A stretch of DNA of 64,000 nt from Axinella damicornis (lineage: Eukaryota; Porifera; Demospongiae; Axinellida; Axinellidae): NCBI GenBank assembly GCA_963931865.1, contig OZ007511.1:12821189-12885188 (forward strand), read 5' to 3'. Below, piece by piece: positions 22,784-34,056 of the stretch (positions are counted from its first letter, which is position 1; each line of letters opens with the position of its first letter). The position numbers and the translations under genes are program-made. Under the pieces are notes generated by a model. That model was given only the letters and a program-made list of their open reading frames with translations. It had not been told where the DNA came from and ran no database searches.

Positions 22784-23820
22784 CTTGACCACGTAACATG
22801 TACTGTACCTGTGTATGTCACCCCACACCAGTATCACCTAGCTACATTTTCAGAATGTAACTTCATCTCAGATCTGAAACATGAACAACATCATTAATCC
22901 TAACTTGTATAACACTACACAGTATGTCATACTGAGGTCCACAATTTCAGCAGCTTGGGTATAATATGGTCAAGTAAACTACTCAAAAACAGACCTTCAA
23001 TGTACTCTTCAATGTGCTGATGGGCTAGCCGAGTGTGAATAGCTAGCTAGGGTGAGTAAGCTACTGAAGCGCCCAACGGCCAGTCTGGAAGATGATCGAG
23101 TGCGATCCTACAGTTCCAAGGCCAAGGTAGTCTAGAAAATTGACCTTTGGTCTGTTTCGGCAGACATATACAATTTCTGCTAACGTAACAGCTCCTGAAG
23201 TCAAGAGACAGTGGTGAACTAAGATTTGAATTTGACAGGCTTTCAAGATTTGACTCAGTAATGCTGGCCATAGCATGTGTTTCTGCCACATTTAGCCTCA
23301 CAATTTGCTAACTTGTCTAGACGATTGCTTCAACTCACACTTCATGATTGCCACTCCCACAAAGGGTGATGGGTTCCTAAGGGATCGTTCCCAGGCCGAG
23401 AAACAACCTGCCAACTCGCGCGAGTTCAAACTGATACTCCCCGCTGCCTGAGAAACCATCAAGTTTCAGAACGTCATCACATGACAATAGTAAAACCCAA
23501 TTGCCCGTGTGTTGAAATGTCACATTCACGCACATTCCATTGCAATACTAGTGTGAATGCTCTGCACGACTAGTGTGGATGCTCTGCATGACTAGTGTGG
23601 ATGCTCTGCATGACAATTTTTGCTTGAATCCACGAGCAGGAATGTCAGACTCTCAGTGCACACCAATTGATCTTCATCGCTTGCAGGAGATCACACAATT
23701 GGCACAAGTTGAACTCACAGAAGTTGCCAGGCCATTTCTCCTACAGCCTGGGAACGAGACTAAAGTGGCAGAAGTTGAAGAGCTAATTAGTACCAATTCC
23801 AGTGTTGACTAATTAGTGGA
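22784..23820. other. Intergenic spacer of the Kelch unit
   Basis: No gene is seen. It carries about three 22-bp CTAGTGTGGATGCTCTGCAT units near 23545-23612 and one CTCCTACAGCCTGGGAACGA unit near 23737. Otherwise it matches the spacers before copies 2 and 13. Confidence 0.7.
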
Positions 23821-23922
23821 CAGTGATGACATCATTGGTTTATTTACATCAGCAATTTACACCCACAGACCAACAACTGTCCTGTGGGCAAGCATGAACC
23901 TGCACAAGTGAACACTATAAAA
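23821..23922 (+). promoter_or_regulatory. Promoter module of Kelch copy 8
   Basis: Conserved module with TATAAAA at 23916-23922; the palindrome has one change (ATCATT). Confidence 0.7.
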
Positions 23923-24070
23923 GTCTGCGAGTGCAGTTGGTATAGTCCGAAGAGAAAAGCCAAGACTTAGGTAGTTTCAGAGATCTTGACAGGAGTCAAT
24001 ATTATATTTCCAGCAGCGTAATACCAGTCATTGCTAAACTTCTGCTAGAAGTAGATATCTCCAAGCCAAG

Positions 24071-25925
24071 ATGCAACACCCTGTTACTCTGGAGGAAGTC
24101 ACTAGTGCTATCCGGGCATTCAAAGCTCAAGTGGAGAGCTCCAGTCAACTCCTTCCACAATGCAAGGTTTGTAATTATGTACATGCAGGGAGGGGTTGCA
24201 TAACAGTGCACACATTAGTGTGCACATACCGTAGTCGCGCGTTATTAGGCGCATGCGCCTATATAACTCCACAGGAAGGAAATATGCACCTATAAGCGAG
24301 ATGCGCCTAACAACGAATATAATAATAATTACATTCCTCAAATAGGAAGTGCGTTTCAATTAGAATTATAGCTTTTTCCACTCCGTAGGATCAAAAATGG
24401 CAGAGTTTCTGGAAGAAAACTGCAGCGCTTAACAGCGAGTACCTGCATGGGACGAGAGTTGAACATGCGCCTAACAGCGAATATGCGCCTATAAGTGAGC
24501 TGCGCCTAATAACGCGCGACTACGGTATAGGGAGGGGGGTTGCATAGCCTCATACTCAGGTGTTCACATCCTCCAGTTTTCAATGCTCATACGTAGTACA
24601 AAGGATGGCAGAGTCGGGGTATGAGGCTTGGGGATGCATCATAACAACGTGAATCCATTCACTGCAAAGACGAAGAGATTTCTTCTGTGCACGTGGTAGG
24701 CTGTTCTCGCACTCACTTGCATTATCCTTCCAGCTTGTTGTCACTTGGACGTCCTGGGAAAAAGGCTACTCATAACCGCTTCCATTGTTACTAAACTGAA
24801 ACTATCCAACTCTGTCTGCTAGTAATTACCTCTTACACACACAAGTGCTACACATTACTTTATCAGACAGTCACAAGAGCAAGTGATTCCCAAATGCTTC
24901 ACTGTACACCACAGGTCACCCTCCTGCACCCCCGTGCTACTCTGGAGGGGAGCCAGTGCACCGACCTACCAGTGGGGATGCGTGATGCCCAGGCAGTGGT
25001 CCTCAACAACAAAGTCTATGTTGGTGGGGGGGATACACCACGTTAGTACAGATGTCAGAAGTATATTGAATGCATAGTAGCAATATACCTTTTCTGCAGC
25101 AACATACCCTCGCCTTATTTTTGCATAGCCAATTTCTTTGGCGAAACAGACACCAACATCTACACCTACGACCCCACCATGGACACATGGGAGACACTCC
25201 AGAGCCCCACCAGGTACTCAGCACTCACCACCTACCACAACAAGCTGCTACTGGTGGGAGGACGGGAGGCCTCTACTGATCAAACCACCAACCAGCTCTG
25301 GGTCTTTGAGGAAGGAGAGCAGACCTGGACCCAGCCCCTCCCTCCCATGCCAACCAGACGGTCCAGAGCATCAGCTGTGAGCACCCAAGACCACCTCATT
25401 GTTGCAGGTGGTTACAATAGAGGACGCCTCGACACAGTTGAAGTGTTTGATGGGCAGCAGTGGGTGACAGCTGACCCACTACCAATGAGGTGCCGGTTCA
25501 TGATGTCCGCCAGCCATGATGGACACTACTACCTGATGGGTGGCTGGGGACAGGATACCTCTGTGTTCTACACTTCCCTGCAGTCCCTTGTTGACAAGGC
25601 TATCCAGCATCCTCCCACCTCACCCACCAACACTGATCAGCCCTCAGTCTGGAAGACACTCCCAAACACACCACTTCCACACTCCAGCACTACCATATTT
25701 GGAGGGGCACTGGTGGCTGTTGGTGGCCACCCCAATCGATCCTCCCTACACCTGTATTCCCCTCTCACCCAGTCATGGCTGCCAGCTGGGGAGATGCCCG
25801 TGGAAGTGCACTCTACGCACCCTACCTGCACTGTCACACTGCCCACTGGAGAGATGATGGTCATCAGAGGAGGGTCATATCCCTACTCACGATTTGTGTA
25901 CAAGGCTCGTGTCAAACTACAGTAA
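24071..25925 (+). CDS. Kelch propeller protein, copy 8, with candidate new intron
   Basis: Exon 1 is 24071-24166 (MQHPVTLEEV, ending LLPQCK). Exon 2 starts at 24915. At the blade-1 loop an insertion with stop codons interrupts the frame. It begins with a donor-like GTTAGT at 25042 and ends with a pyrimidine-rich acceptor (TTATTTTTGCATAG) at 25128. Removing these 87 nt restores the frame exactly and gives the loop DTPPNFFGETDTNI, joined to 25129-25925. With that splice the protein has about 340 residues and all six blades. W in TLEW is changed to G. The last loop is divergent (RGGSYPYSRFVY). If the insertion is not spliced, the copy is a pseudogene. Confidence 0.65.
24229..24525. mobile_element. 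TA-flanked MITE, 297 bp
   Basis: The ends are perfect 25-bp inverted repeats beginning CCGTAGTCGCGCGTTATTAG, flanked by TA on both sides (24227-24228 and 24526-24527). Sister introns have CACATATAGGGAGG with one TA, the empty site. This fits a Tc1/mariner-like MITE. The interior repeats motifs like TGCGCCTATAAG. Confidence 0.85.
25042..25128 (+). other. Candidate newly gained 87-nt intron in copy 8
   Basis: It is flanked by coding sequence that is continuous in all other copies. It has a GT donor (GTTAGT) and AG acceptor (GCATAG), a pyrimidine-rich stretch before the AG, and a length that leaves the frame correct only when removed. No terminal inverted repeat was recognised. Confidence 0.55.
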
Positions 25926-26684
25926 CTTTATCTACATGTACTGTGCCTACATATGTGCCTATAGTCACTCCACATCAGTAATATACCTCTCTACACACAA
26001 TGCGATTTAACATGTGAAGCACACACAATATGATTAATCCAAACTTGTATCACACGTACTGCACTGTATGTGTTACACATTCTGTCTCACTCAACTTACC
26101 ACCACTGTTATCAACATGGCAAAGGGCATGAACCCCGGTTCCATCAATTCTCCATCAATTGTCACTCCCACAAGAGCACTGCAGCTTGGGTATGGTCAAG
26201 TAAACTACAAGCTCAAAAACTGACCTTCAATGTAGTCTTCAACGTGCTGATGGGCTAGCCGAGTGTGAATAGCTAGCTAGGGTGAGTATATATATGAGGA
26301 ATGTTTGTCAGGCTACTGAAGTGCCCAACAGTCAGTCTGGAAGATGAGTGCATGGCATCCTTCCTACAGTTCCCTTCACAAAGTAAAGTTGACCTTGGGC
26401 TGTTTCGGCAGACTTACATGTATAGCTACCATTTCTGCAGCAAAGCTAACTACAGCTTCTGAAGTCAAGAAGATTTGAATTTGACAGGCTTATAAAGATT
26501 TGAGTCCGTAATGCTGGCCATAGTGTTTCTGCCACATTTAGTCACACAATTTGCTAACTGGTCTAGACGATTGCTTCAACTTCACACTCTCATAATTGCC
26601 ACTCCCACAAAGGGTGATGCCTGGGAAAGAAACTAAAGTGGTAGAAAATGAAGCTACCAATTACAATGTTGACTAATTAGTGGA
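25926..26684. other. Intergenic spacer of the Kelch unit
   Basis: No gene is seen. It closely matches the spacer after copy 10 (31709-32421) and the one at 13546-13985. Confidence 0.7.
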
Positions 26685-26785
26685 CAGTGATGACATCACT
26701 GGTCTATTTACATCAGCAATTCACACCCACTGACCAACAACTGTCCAGTGGGCAAGCATGAACCTGCACAAGTGAACACTATAAA
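26685..26785 (+). promoter_or_regulatory. Promoter module of Kelch copy 9
   Basis: AGTGATGACATCACT palindrome, forkhead-like TCTATTTACATC, and TATAAAG at 26780-26786. Confidence 0.7.
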
Positions 26786-26975
26786 GTCTTTGAGTGAAGT
26801 TGGCATATATTATAGTTGGCATATAGTACGAAGAGAAAAGTCAAGACTTTCTGAAATCAGCTGCTAGGTATCATAAAGTTTCCTTCAGAGACCTTGAGTT
26901 TGAGAGGAGTCAAGAAATATTTCCATTACCAGTGCATGCAGTCATTGCCTACGTTCTGGATATCTCCAAGTCAAG

Positions 26976-28423
26976 ATGCAACGCCCTGTTACTCTGGAGG
27001 AAGTCACCAGTGCTATCCGGGCATTCAAAGCTCAAGTGGAGAGCTCCAGTCAACGCCCTCAACAATGCAAGGTTTGTACATGCAGGGAGGGTGCAGTGCA
27101 CACATTAGTGTGCACATATAGGGAGGGGGGTTGCATAGTCTCAGGAGCTCATATAGCCAGTTTTCAATGCTAGAAGTACAAAGGATGGAGAACCCTCCAT
27201 TCAAACAATGACAGAGTCTGCATGGGTATATACGAGGCTTGGGAATGCAACATAACTACTTCAGAGACGAAGAGATTTCTTCTATGGTAGGCTGTTCTGC
27301 ACACTCACTTGCATTATCCTTCCAGCTTGTTGTCACCTCGACGTCCCGGGATCAAGGCTACTCATAACTGATTCCATTGTTGCTAAACTGAAACCATCCA
27401 ACTCTGTCGGCTATTAATTACCTCTTACACAAACAAGTGCTACACATTATCAGACATTCACAAGAAGGTGCAAGTGATTCTCAAATGCTTTACTATACGC
27501 CACAGGTCACACTCCTGCACCCCCGTGCTACTCTGGAGTGGAGTCAGTGCACCAACCTACCAGTGGGGATGTGTAATACCCAGGCAGTGGTCCTCAACAA
27601 CAAAGTCTATGTTGGTGGGGGGATCACGGGAGATTGTACAACAAACACCAACATCTACACCTATGACCCCACCATGGACACATGGGAGACACTCCAGAGC
27701 CCCACCTACTACCAAGCACTCACCACCTACCACAACAAGCTGCTACTGGTGGGAGGAGAGGAGTCCTCTACTGGTCAAACCACCAACCAGCTCTGGGTCT
27801 TTGAGGAAGGAGAGCAGACCTGGACCCAGCCCCTCCCTCCCATGCCAACCAGACGGTCCAGAGCATCAGCCGTGAGCACCCAAGACCACCTCATTGTTGC
27901 AGGTGGTTACATTAGAGGACACGGAAACCTCGACACAGTTGAAGTGTTTGATGGGCAGCAGTGGGTGACAGGTGACCCACTACCAATGAGGTGCCGGTTC
28001 ATGATGTCCGCCAGCCATGATGGACACTACTACCTGATGGGTGGCTGGGGACAGGATACCTCTGTGTTCTACACTTCCCTGCAGTCCCTTGTTGACAAGG
28101 CTATCCAGCATCCTCCCACCTCACACACCAACACTGACCAGCCCTCAGTCTGGAAGACACTCCCAAACACCCCACATCCACACTCCAGCACCACCATATT
28201 TGGAGGGGCACTGGTGGCTGTTGGTGGCCGCCCCAATCGATCCTCCCTACACCTCTACTCCCCTCTCACCCAGTCATGGCTGCCAGCTGGGGAGATGCCC
28301 GTGGGGGTGGACTGTACCTGCACTGTCACACTGCCCACTGGAGAGATGATGGTCATCGGAGGAAGGACTAGGGATACATTCAACTCACCACTTGTGTACA
28401 AGGCTTGTGTCAAACTGCAGTAA
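26976..28423 (+). CDS. Kelch propeller protein, array copy 9 (intact)
   Basis: The coding sequence joins 26976-27071 and 27506-28423 (337 residues). It is almost identical to copies 5 and 11; compared with copy 11 I see one residue difference (blade-1 loop ITGDCTTNTNI versus ITEDCTTNTNI). Unlike copy 5 it keeps VYVGGG. It has GDPLP where most copies have ADPLP. With copy 10 it forms the second two-gene unit, displaced about 12.7 kb from copies 5-6. Confidence 0.9.
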
Positions 28424-29114
28424 CTTTATCTACATGCACTGTGCCTACATATGTGCCTATAGTCACTCCACACCAGTAATATACCTATCTACATACATTG
28501 CCGTATAATATAAGATGTGAAGCACACACAACACGATAATTAACTTGTATCGCACTGCACATATTGTATGCGTTACACATACTGTCTCTATCAACTTACC
28601 ACTCTGTTGGAGTCTCTGGTGGTGACCTCCAAAACTGGTCTAGATGAATGCATAAACTCACGGTTCCATCAATTATCACTCCCACAAAGTGTGATGGTTC
28701 GGACAGAACTGCAGCTTGGGTATGGTTAAGTGAACTACAAGCTCAAAAACTGACCTTCAATGCAGTCTGGTTGCCTTGGTAAAGAGTTAGTAGCTTGTAT
28801 GGGCTATTGAATGTGTTGATGGGCTAGTCGAGTGTGAATAGCTAGCTAGGGTGAGTAGGAGGAATGTTTGTCAGGATACTGAAGTGCCCAACGGCCAGTC
28901 AGGAAGATGAGTGCATGGCATCCATCCTACAGTTCCCAGGCCAAGGTAGTATAGAAAGTTGACCTATTGGGCTGTTTCAGACAGGTTGGCTCCACCTTCA
29001 TGTGGAATGTGTGCAAGCTTGCTCCACTCTAGGGCCATTGAGAGGGAGTAGATTTATGGATGAAACTTAAAATGAGCGGGCAAGAGTGCATTGATGTCAC
29101 TGTGTGCTCCTGGT

Positions 29115-29146
<32 letters not shown>

Positions 29147-30148
29147 GAGAGTCTCCCTGGTTATATATATAGGGAGTAGGTCCACTTGGGCTCAGATTTC
29201 ATATTGTTTACAGCCAGGTTAGCCAAACCTCTTGTGTTAGAGGATAACTATGCCACAGACTGGGTCCCATTACGTAGGTATCTTTATGGCCTGTTTTGAG
29301 GGTAACAACACCACAGAATAGTAACTGTTGTCATCGCAAGTGACATCATCATGTAGGGCATACCATGCTGACTACTGAAGTTCACAATCAGTGTGATTAT
29401 CCAGCCTCCACCCCAGGATAGGGGAGGGAGGGAGGGAGGGAGGCCTGCGAATGAGGCTAGTTGGCACCCACTTGTCATGACCTGCCAAAACTTACATCCA
29501 AATAGTAGAGTTTGCTTTGGGAAGAATTCTGTTTCCACTGTGCAGCTAAGCTAGTACAGCTACTCAAGTGGCGAGTGAACTTTCCAGATCGGATTTCAAG
29601 ATCTGACTCTGTAACGGTGTACATAGACCCTGTATTTCTGTCAAATGGCTATTCTCACAAAGCGTGATGGTGGGAGCAGCCTGGTTCCCAGGCCAGAGGA
29701 GAAATGACCTGGCAACTGACACAAGTTCAATCAGTTACTTCCTCTGTTGGCAGTACTCAAAACGTTGTCACATGACACCAATTGCTCATGTTAAATGTCA
29801 CAGTCACACCAATTCCATTGCAATAGTACATTTAGTTGCTCACTCGATCGCGCTAGTGTATGCACTCTGTACGATGATAACGACTTCTGCTTGACTTCCG
29901 TAGTCAACAGTTGCTTCCACGAGCAGGAAATTCCCTTTCTCAGCAGCTGGAAAAATCGTAGCATCACATGCACTAATCGCTATTCACTGCTTGAATAGGA
30001 TCATGCAATTGTTAGGATGTAACACCTGCATACAGTTTGAACCAGCAGAAGTTGCCAGCCCATGGCCTGGGAATGAGGCCAGAGTGGGAGAAATCAAAGA
30101 GCTGATTAGAACCAAATCTAGAATCAGCAAAGTTACTAATCAGTGCAC
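28424..30148. other. Intergenic spacer of the two-gene unit
   Basis: No gene is seen. It contains a 31-nt poly-G run at 29115-29145, where the first unit has only about eight G near 16425. Confidence 0.75.
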
Positions 30149-30249
30149 AGCGATGACATCACTGGTGTATTTACATCAGCAATTTACACCCACAGACCAA
30201 CAACTGTCCAGTGGGCAAGCATGAACCTGCACAAGTGCACACTATAAAA
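30149..30249 (+). promoter_or_regulatory. Promoter module of Kelch copy 10
   Basis: Conserved module with TATAAAA at 30243-30249, 48 bp before the start codon. Confidence 0.7.
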
Positions 30250-30296
30250 GTCTGTGAGTGCAGTTGGTAAGTCCGAAGAGAAATGCAGAAATGAAG

Positions 30297-31708
30297 ATGC
30301 AACGCCCTGTTACTCTGGAGGAAGTCACCAGTGCTATCCGGGCATTCAAAGCTCAAGTGGAGAGCTCCAGTCAACACCCTCAACAACGCAAGGTTTGTAA
30401 TTATCTACATGCAGGGAGGGGGTTGCATAGCCTCATACCCAGGTGTTCATATCCTCCAGTTTCAATGCTCATACGTAGTACAAAGGATGGCAAAGTCTGG
30501 GTATGAGGCTTGGGATGCATCATAACAACTTCAGAGCAAGTGAATCCATTTACTGCACAGACAAAGAGATATTTCTTCTATTGTAGGCTGTTCTCACACT
30601 CCCTTGCATTATCCTCCAGCTTGTTGTCACTTGAACGTCCTGGGATCAAGGCTACCCATACGTAACTGCTTGGAATATTTAAGTGATACTATCCAACTCT
30701 GTCCGCTAGTAACTCTTTCACACACAAGTGCTACACATTATCAGACATTCACAAGAAGGTGCAAGTGATTTCCAAATGCTTCACTGTACACCACAGGTCA
30801 CACTCCTGCACCCCCGTGCTACTCTGGAGTGGAGCCAGTGCACCAACCTACCAGAGGGGATGCGTGATGCCCAGGCAGTGGTCCTCAACAACAAAGTCTA
30901 TGTTGGTGGGGGGGATACACCATATACTGTAACAGACACCAACATCTACACCTATGACCCCACCATGGACACATGGGAGACACTCCAGAGCCCCACCAGG
31001 TACTCAGCACTCACCACCTACCACAACAAGCTGCTACTGGTGGGAGGATGGGAGGCCTCTACTGGTCAAATCACCAACCAGCTCTGGGTCTTTGAGGAAG
31101 GAGAGCAGACCTGGACCCAGCCCCTCCCTCCCATGCCAACCAGACGGTCCAGAGCATCAGCTGTGAGCACCCAAGACCACCTCATTGTTGCAGGTGGTTA
31201 CAATAGTGGAAACCTCAACACAGTTGAAGTGTTTGATGGGCAGCAGTGGGTGACGGCTGACCAGCTACCAAAGAGCTGCCGGTTCATGAAGTCCGCCAGC
31301 CATGATGGACACTGCTACCTGATGGGTGGCCGGGGACAGGATACCTCTGTGTTCTACACTTCCCTGCAGTCCCTTGTTGACAAGGCTACCCAGCATCCTC
31401 CCACCTCACACACCAACACTGACCAGCCCTCATTCTGGAAGACACTCCCAAACACCCCACACCAGCGGTCCAGCACTGCCATGCTTGGAGGGGCACTGGT
31501 GGCTGTCGATGGCCACCCAAATAGATCCTCCCTACACCTCTACTCCCCTCTCACCCAGTCATGGCTGCCAGCTGGGGAGATGCCCGTGGGAGTGCACTCC
31601 ACCTGCACTGTCACACTGCCCACTGGAGAGATGATGGTCATAGGAGGATGGACTAGCGATACAACCTGGTCACCACTTGTGTACAAAGCTCAAGTAAAAC
31701 TGCATTAA
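30297..31708 (+). CDS. Kelch propeller protein, array copy 10 (intact)
   Basis: The coding sequence joins 30297-30392 and 30797-31708 (335 residues); an in-frame ATG at 30291 gives an alternative MKM start. Its promoter, exon 1 and intron match copy 6, but exon 2 matches copy 3 through blades 2-5 (LPKSCRFMKS, SSTAML). The end is different again (TSDTTWSPLVYKAQVKLH). In blade 5 the GG pair is VDGHPN, so one glycine is lost. The DNA downstream matches that of copy 8. This is the clearest mosaic in the array. Confidence 0.9.
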
Positions 31709-32421
31709 CCGTATCTACATGTATTGTGCCTACATATGTGCCTATAGTCACTCCACATCAGTAATATACCTCTCTACACACAATGCGATTTAACATGTGA
31801 AGCACACACAATATGATTAACCCGAACTTGTATCACACGTACTGCACTGTATGTGTTACACATTCTGTCTCACTCAACTTACCACCACTGTTATCAACAT
31901 GGCAAAGGGCATGAACCCCGGTTCCATCAATTCTCCGTCAATTGTCACTCCCACTAGAGCACTGCAGCTTGGGTATGGTCAAGTAAACTACAAGCTCAAA
32001 AGCTAACCTTCAATGTAGTCTTCAATGTGCTGATGGGCTAGCCGAGTGTGAATAGCTAGCTAGGGTGAGTACGAGGAATGTTTGTAAGGCTACTGAAGCG
32101 CCGAACGGCCAGTCTGGAAGATGAGTGCATGGCATCGATCCCACAGTTCCCTTCACAAAGTAACCTAGAAAGTTGACCTTGGGCTGTTTCGGCAGACTTA
32201 CATGTATGACTACCATTTCTGCAGCAAAGCTAACTACAGCTTCTGAAGTCAAATTTGACAGGCTTTCAAGATTTGACTCTGTAATGCTGGCCATAGCACC
32301 AGTGTTTCTGCCACATTTAGCCTCACAATTTGCTTCAACTCACACTCTCATGATTGCCACTCCCACAAAGGGTGATGCCTGGGAAGGAGACTACCAATAT
32401 TCCAACGTTGACTAATTAGTG
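31709..32421. other. Intergenic spacer of the Kelch unit
   Basis: No gene is seen. The left part matches the spacer after copy 8 and the right part the region before copy 5. Confidence 0.7.
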
Positions 32422-32525
32422 GACAGTGATGACATCACAGGTCTATTTACATCAGCAATTCACACCCACTGACCAACAACTGTCCAGTGGGCAAGCATGA
32501 ACCTGCACAAGTGAACACTATAAAA
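32422..32525 (+). promoter_or_regulatory. Promoter module before the interrupted exon 1
   Basis: Complete conserved module with TATAAAA at 32519-32525. It drives an exon 1 that is interrupted by a transposon. Confidence 0.65.
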
Positions 32526-32709
32526 GTCTTTGAGTGAAGTTGGCATATAGTCGGCATATAGTCCGAAGAGAAAAGCCAAGATTTTCTGAAATCAGCTGCT
32601 AGGTATCATAAAGTTTCCTTCAGAGACCTTGAGTTTGAGAGGAGTCAAGAAATATTTCCATTACCAGTGCATGCAGTCATTGCCTACGTTCTGGATATCT
32701 ACAGTCAAG

Positions 32710-33794
32710 ATGCAACGCCCTGTTACTCTGGAGGGCATACCCGAATCTATGGAACATGAAACGAAACGAAACGAAACGAAACGAAACGAAACGAAACAAA
32801 ATGAAATGGAACGGAATAAGGACCGAGCATGCACGTGCACGAATAAGTAGCTACATGTATACAGGTAGCTAGCTAGCTAGCTAGCTAGCTGTAGTACAGC
32901 TAGCTGTGAAAGAATGCTCTTACTTTCGAAGATAAGACTGTGGTGAGAGCCCCTCGAAGGAGTGTGCAGCGGTGTGATTTTCGTGGGGACATGCCACCGG
33001 GAGCTGTGAGAGAGCTCTTATTTTCGAAGTGACAAGACTTCTGTGGCGGCTACCTGTGCAAGCCCAAAAGACTTACATGTACCTCGAACGGGTGTGCAGC
33101 GGTGTTGTATTCTTTGGGGACATCCTACCGGCCTGTCATGTCGAAGAGCTCTTGACAGTGACTTTTGGCAGATTTTGTGCAGCTATACAGTCATGATTGC
33201 CCCCTCCCTCTAGATGTGTTGCACGTGTGTGACCAAAAAGAGTGGCCAGAGGAATCTGATGGTTCGCTCCAGGGTGATGGTGATGGGAGAATGTTGTCAT
33301 GTCTGGGGTGCCAATGCCTCGGCGTATTCACTGCATGGCCCTCATGACATGATAGCTAGCTATAGGTTACAGCCAATTGGATGAGACATGACATGATGTG
33401 ATGTGTGCTTGTGTTGCATTGTGTTTGCTGTTGAACGAGCTCTAGCTATGTCAGTCGTGAAACAGCGGAAGTGGGCGTGGCAATATGCATAAAGCCGGCT
33501 GAGGCTCGGAACGAGGCCGGGTACCAGCATGGACAATACACCAATACACTACCCAGACGGCGATTCCCTCCGTGTGTAGGTCGTCTCGCGCCTGGTTTCA
33601 GAGTGTTACTGTGCACATAGCTATTATCAACCTACACAGACGTGATGAGGTACGGCTGCTTCTACCAAACTGCAAGGTATAGGCCTACAGGATGCGCATG
33701 TGCGTTACTGCTACTCCATTCCGTTTCGTTTCGTTTCGTTTCATTTCACGTTCCATAGATTCGGGTATGCCACTCTGGAGGAAGTCACCAGTGC
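32710..33794 (+). pseudogene. Kelch exon 1 split by a transposon
   Basis: Exon 1 starts at 32710 (MQRPVTLE) and is broken after ACTCTGGAG by a 1038-bp element. It resumes at 33772 with the same ACTCTGGAG and then GAAGTCACCAGTGC. At about 33795 it switches to promoter-like sequence (AGCAATTCCCACA) instead of finishing the exon. No exon 2 belongs to it; the next exon 2 is served by the exon 1 at 34057. Confidence 0.85.
32734..33771. mobile_element. DNA transposon, 9-bp duplication, (GAAAC)n subterminal repeats
   Basis: The ends are inverted repeats GGCATACCCGAATCTATGGA, followed by arrays of GAAAC on the left and GTTTC on the right. The flanks are perfect 9-bp repeats ACTCTGGAG (32725-32733 and 33772-33780), and all other exon-1 copies have one. 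The interior has two diverged units of about 130 bp around GTGTGCAGCGGTGT and a short TAGC run. No transposase is recognised. A 9-bp duplication is compatible with Mutator-like elements. Confidence 0.85.
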
Positions 33795-34056
33795 AGCAAT
33801 TCCCACATTAGCAAGTCACATGCACCAGCATGTCTTCCCACACAACCAGCCTGGAAACCCAATTTACACCCACCAACAAACACCTGGCAAACAGGCAAGC
33901 ACAAACTTGCACAGAACAAGTCAGTTACACACTGACAGAAACAGTTTGTTTTTAGCTTCTCTACCAATTAACCGAAAGATAGCTGTGTTTGGGCTTGTAC
34001 ACACTACTCAACTGAGAGGTACGTGTAGCTATCGCTTGGGCAGAGGAAAGAGAAAG
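33795..34056 (+). promoter_or_regulatory. Diverged upstream region of copy 11
   Basis: It resembles the common module only weakly (ATTTACACCCACCAACAAAC, GGCAAGCACAAACTTGCACA). The TATA box and the palindrome are not recognisable. It may be an old, divergent promoter or a non-functional joint. Confidence 0.45.
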
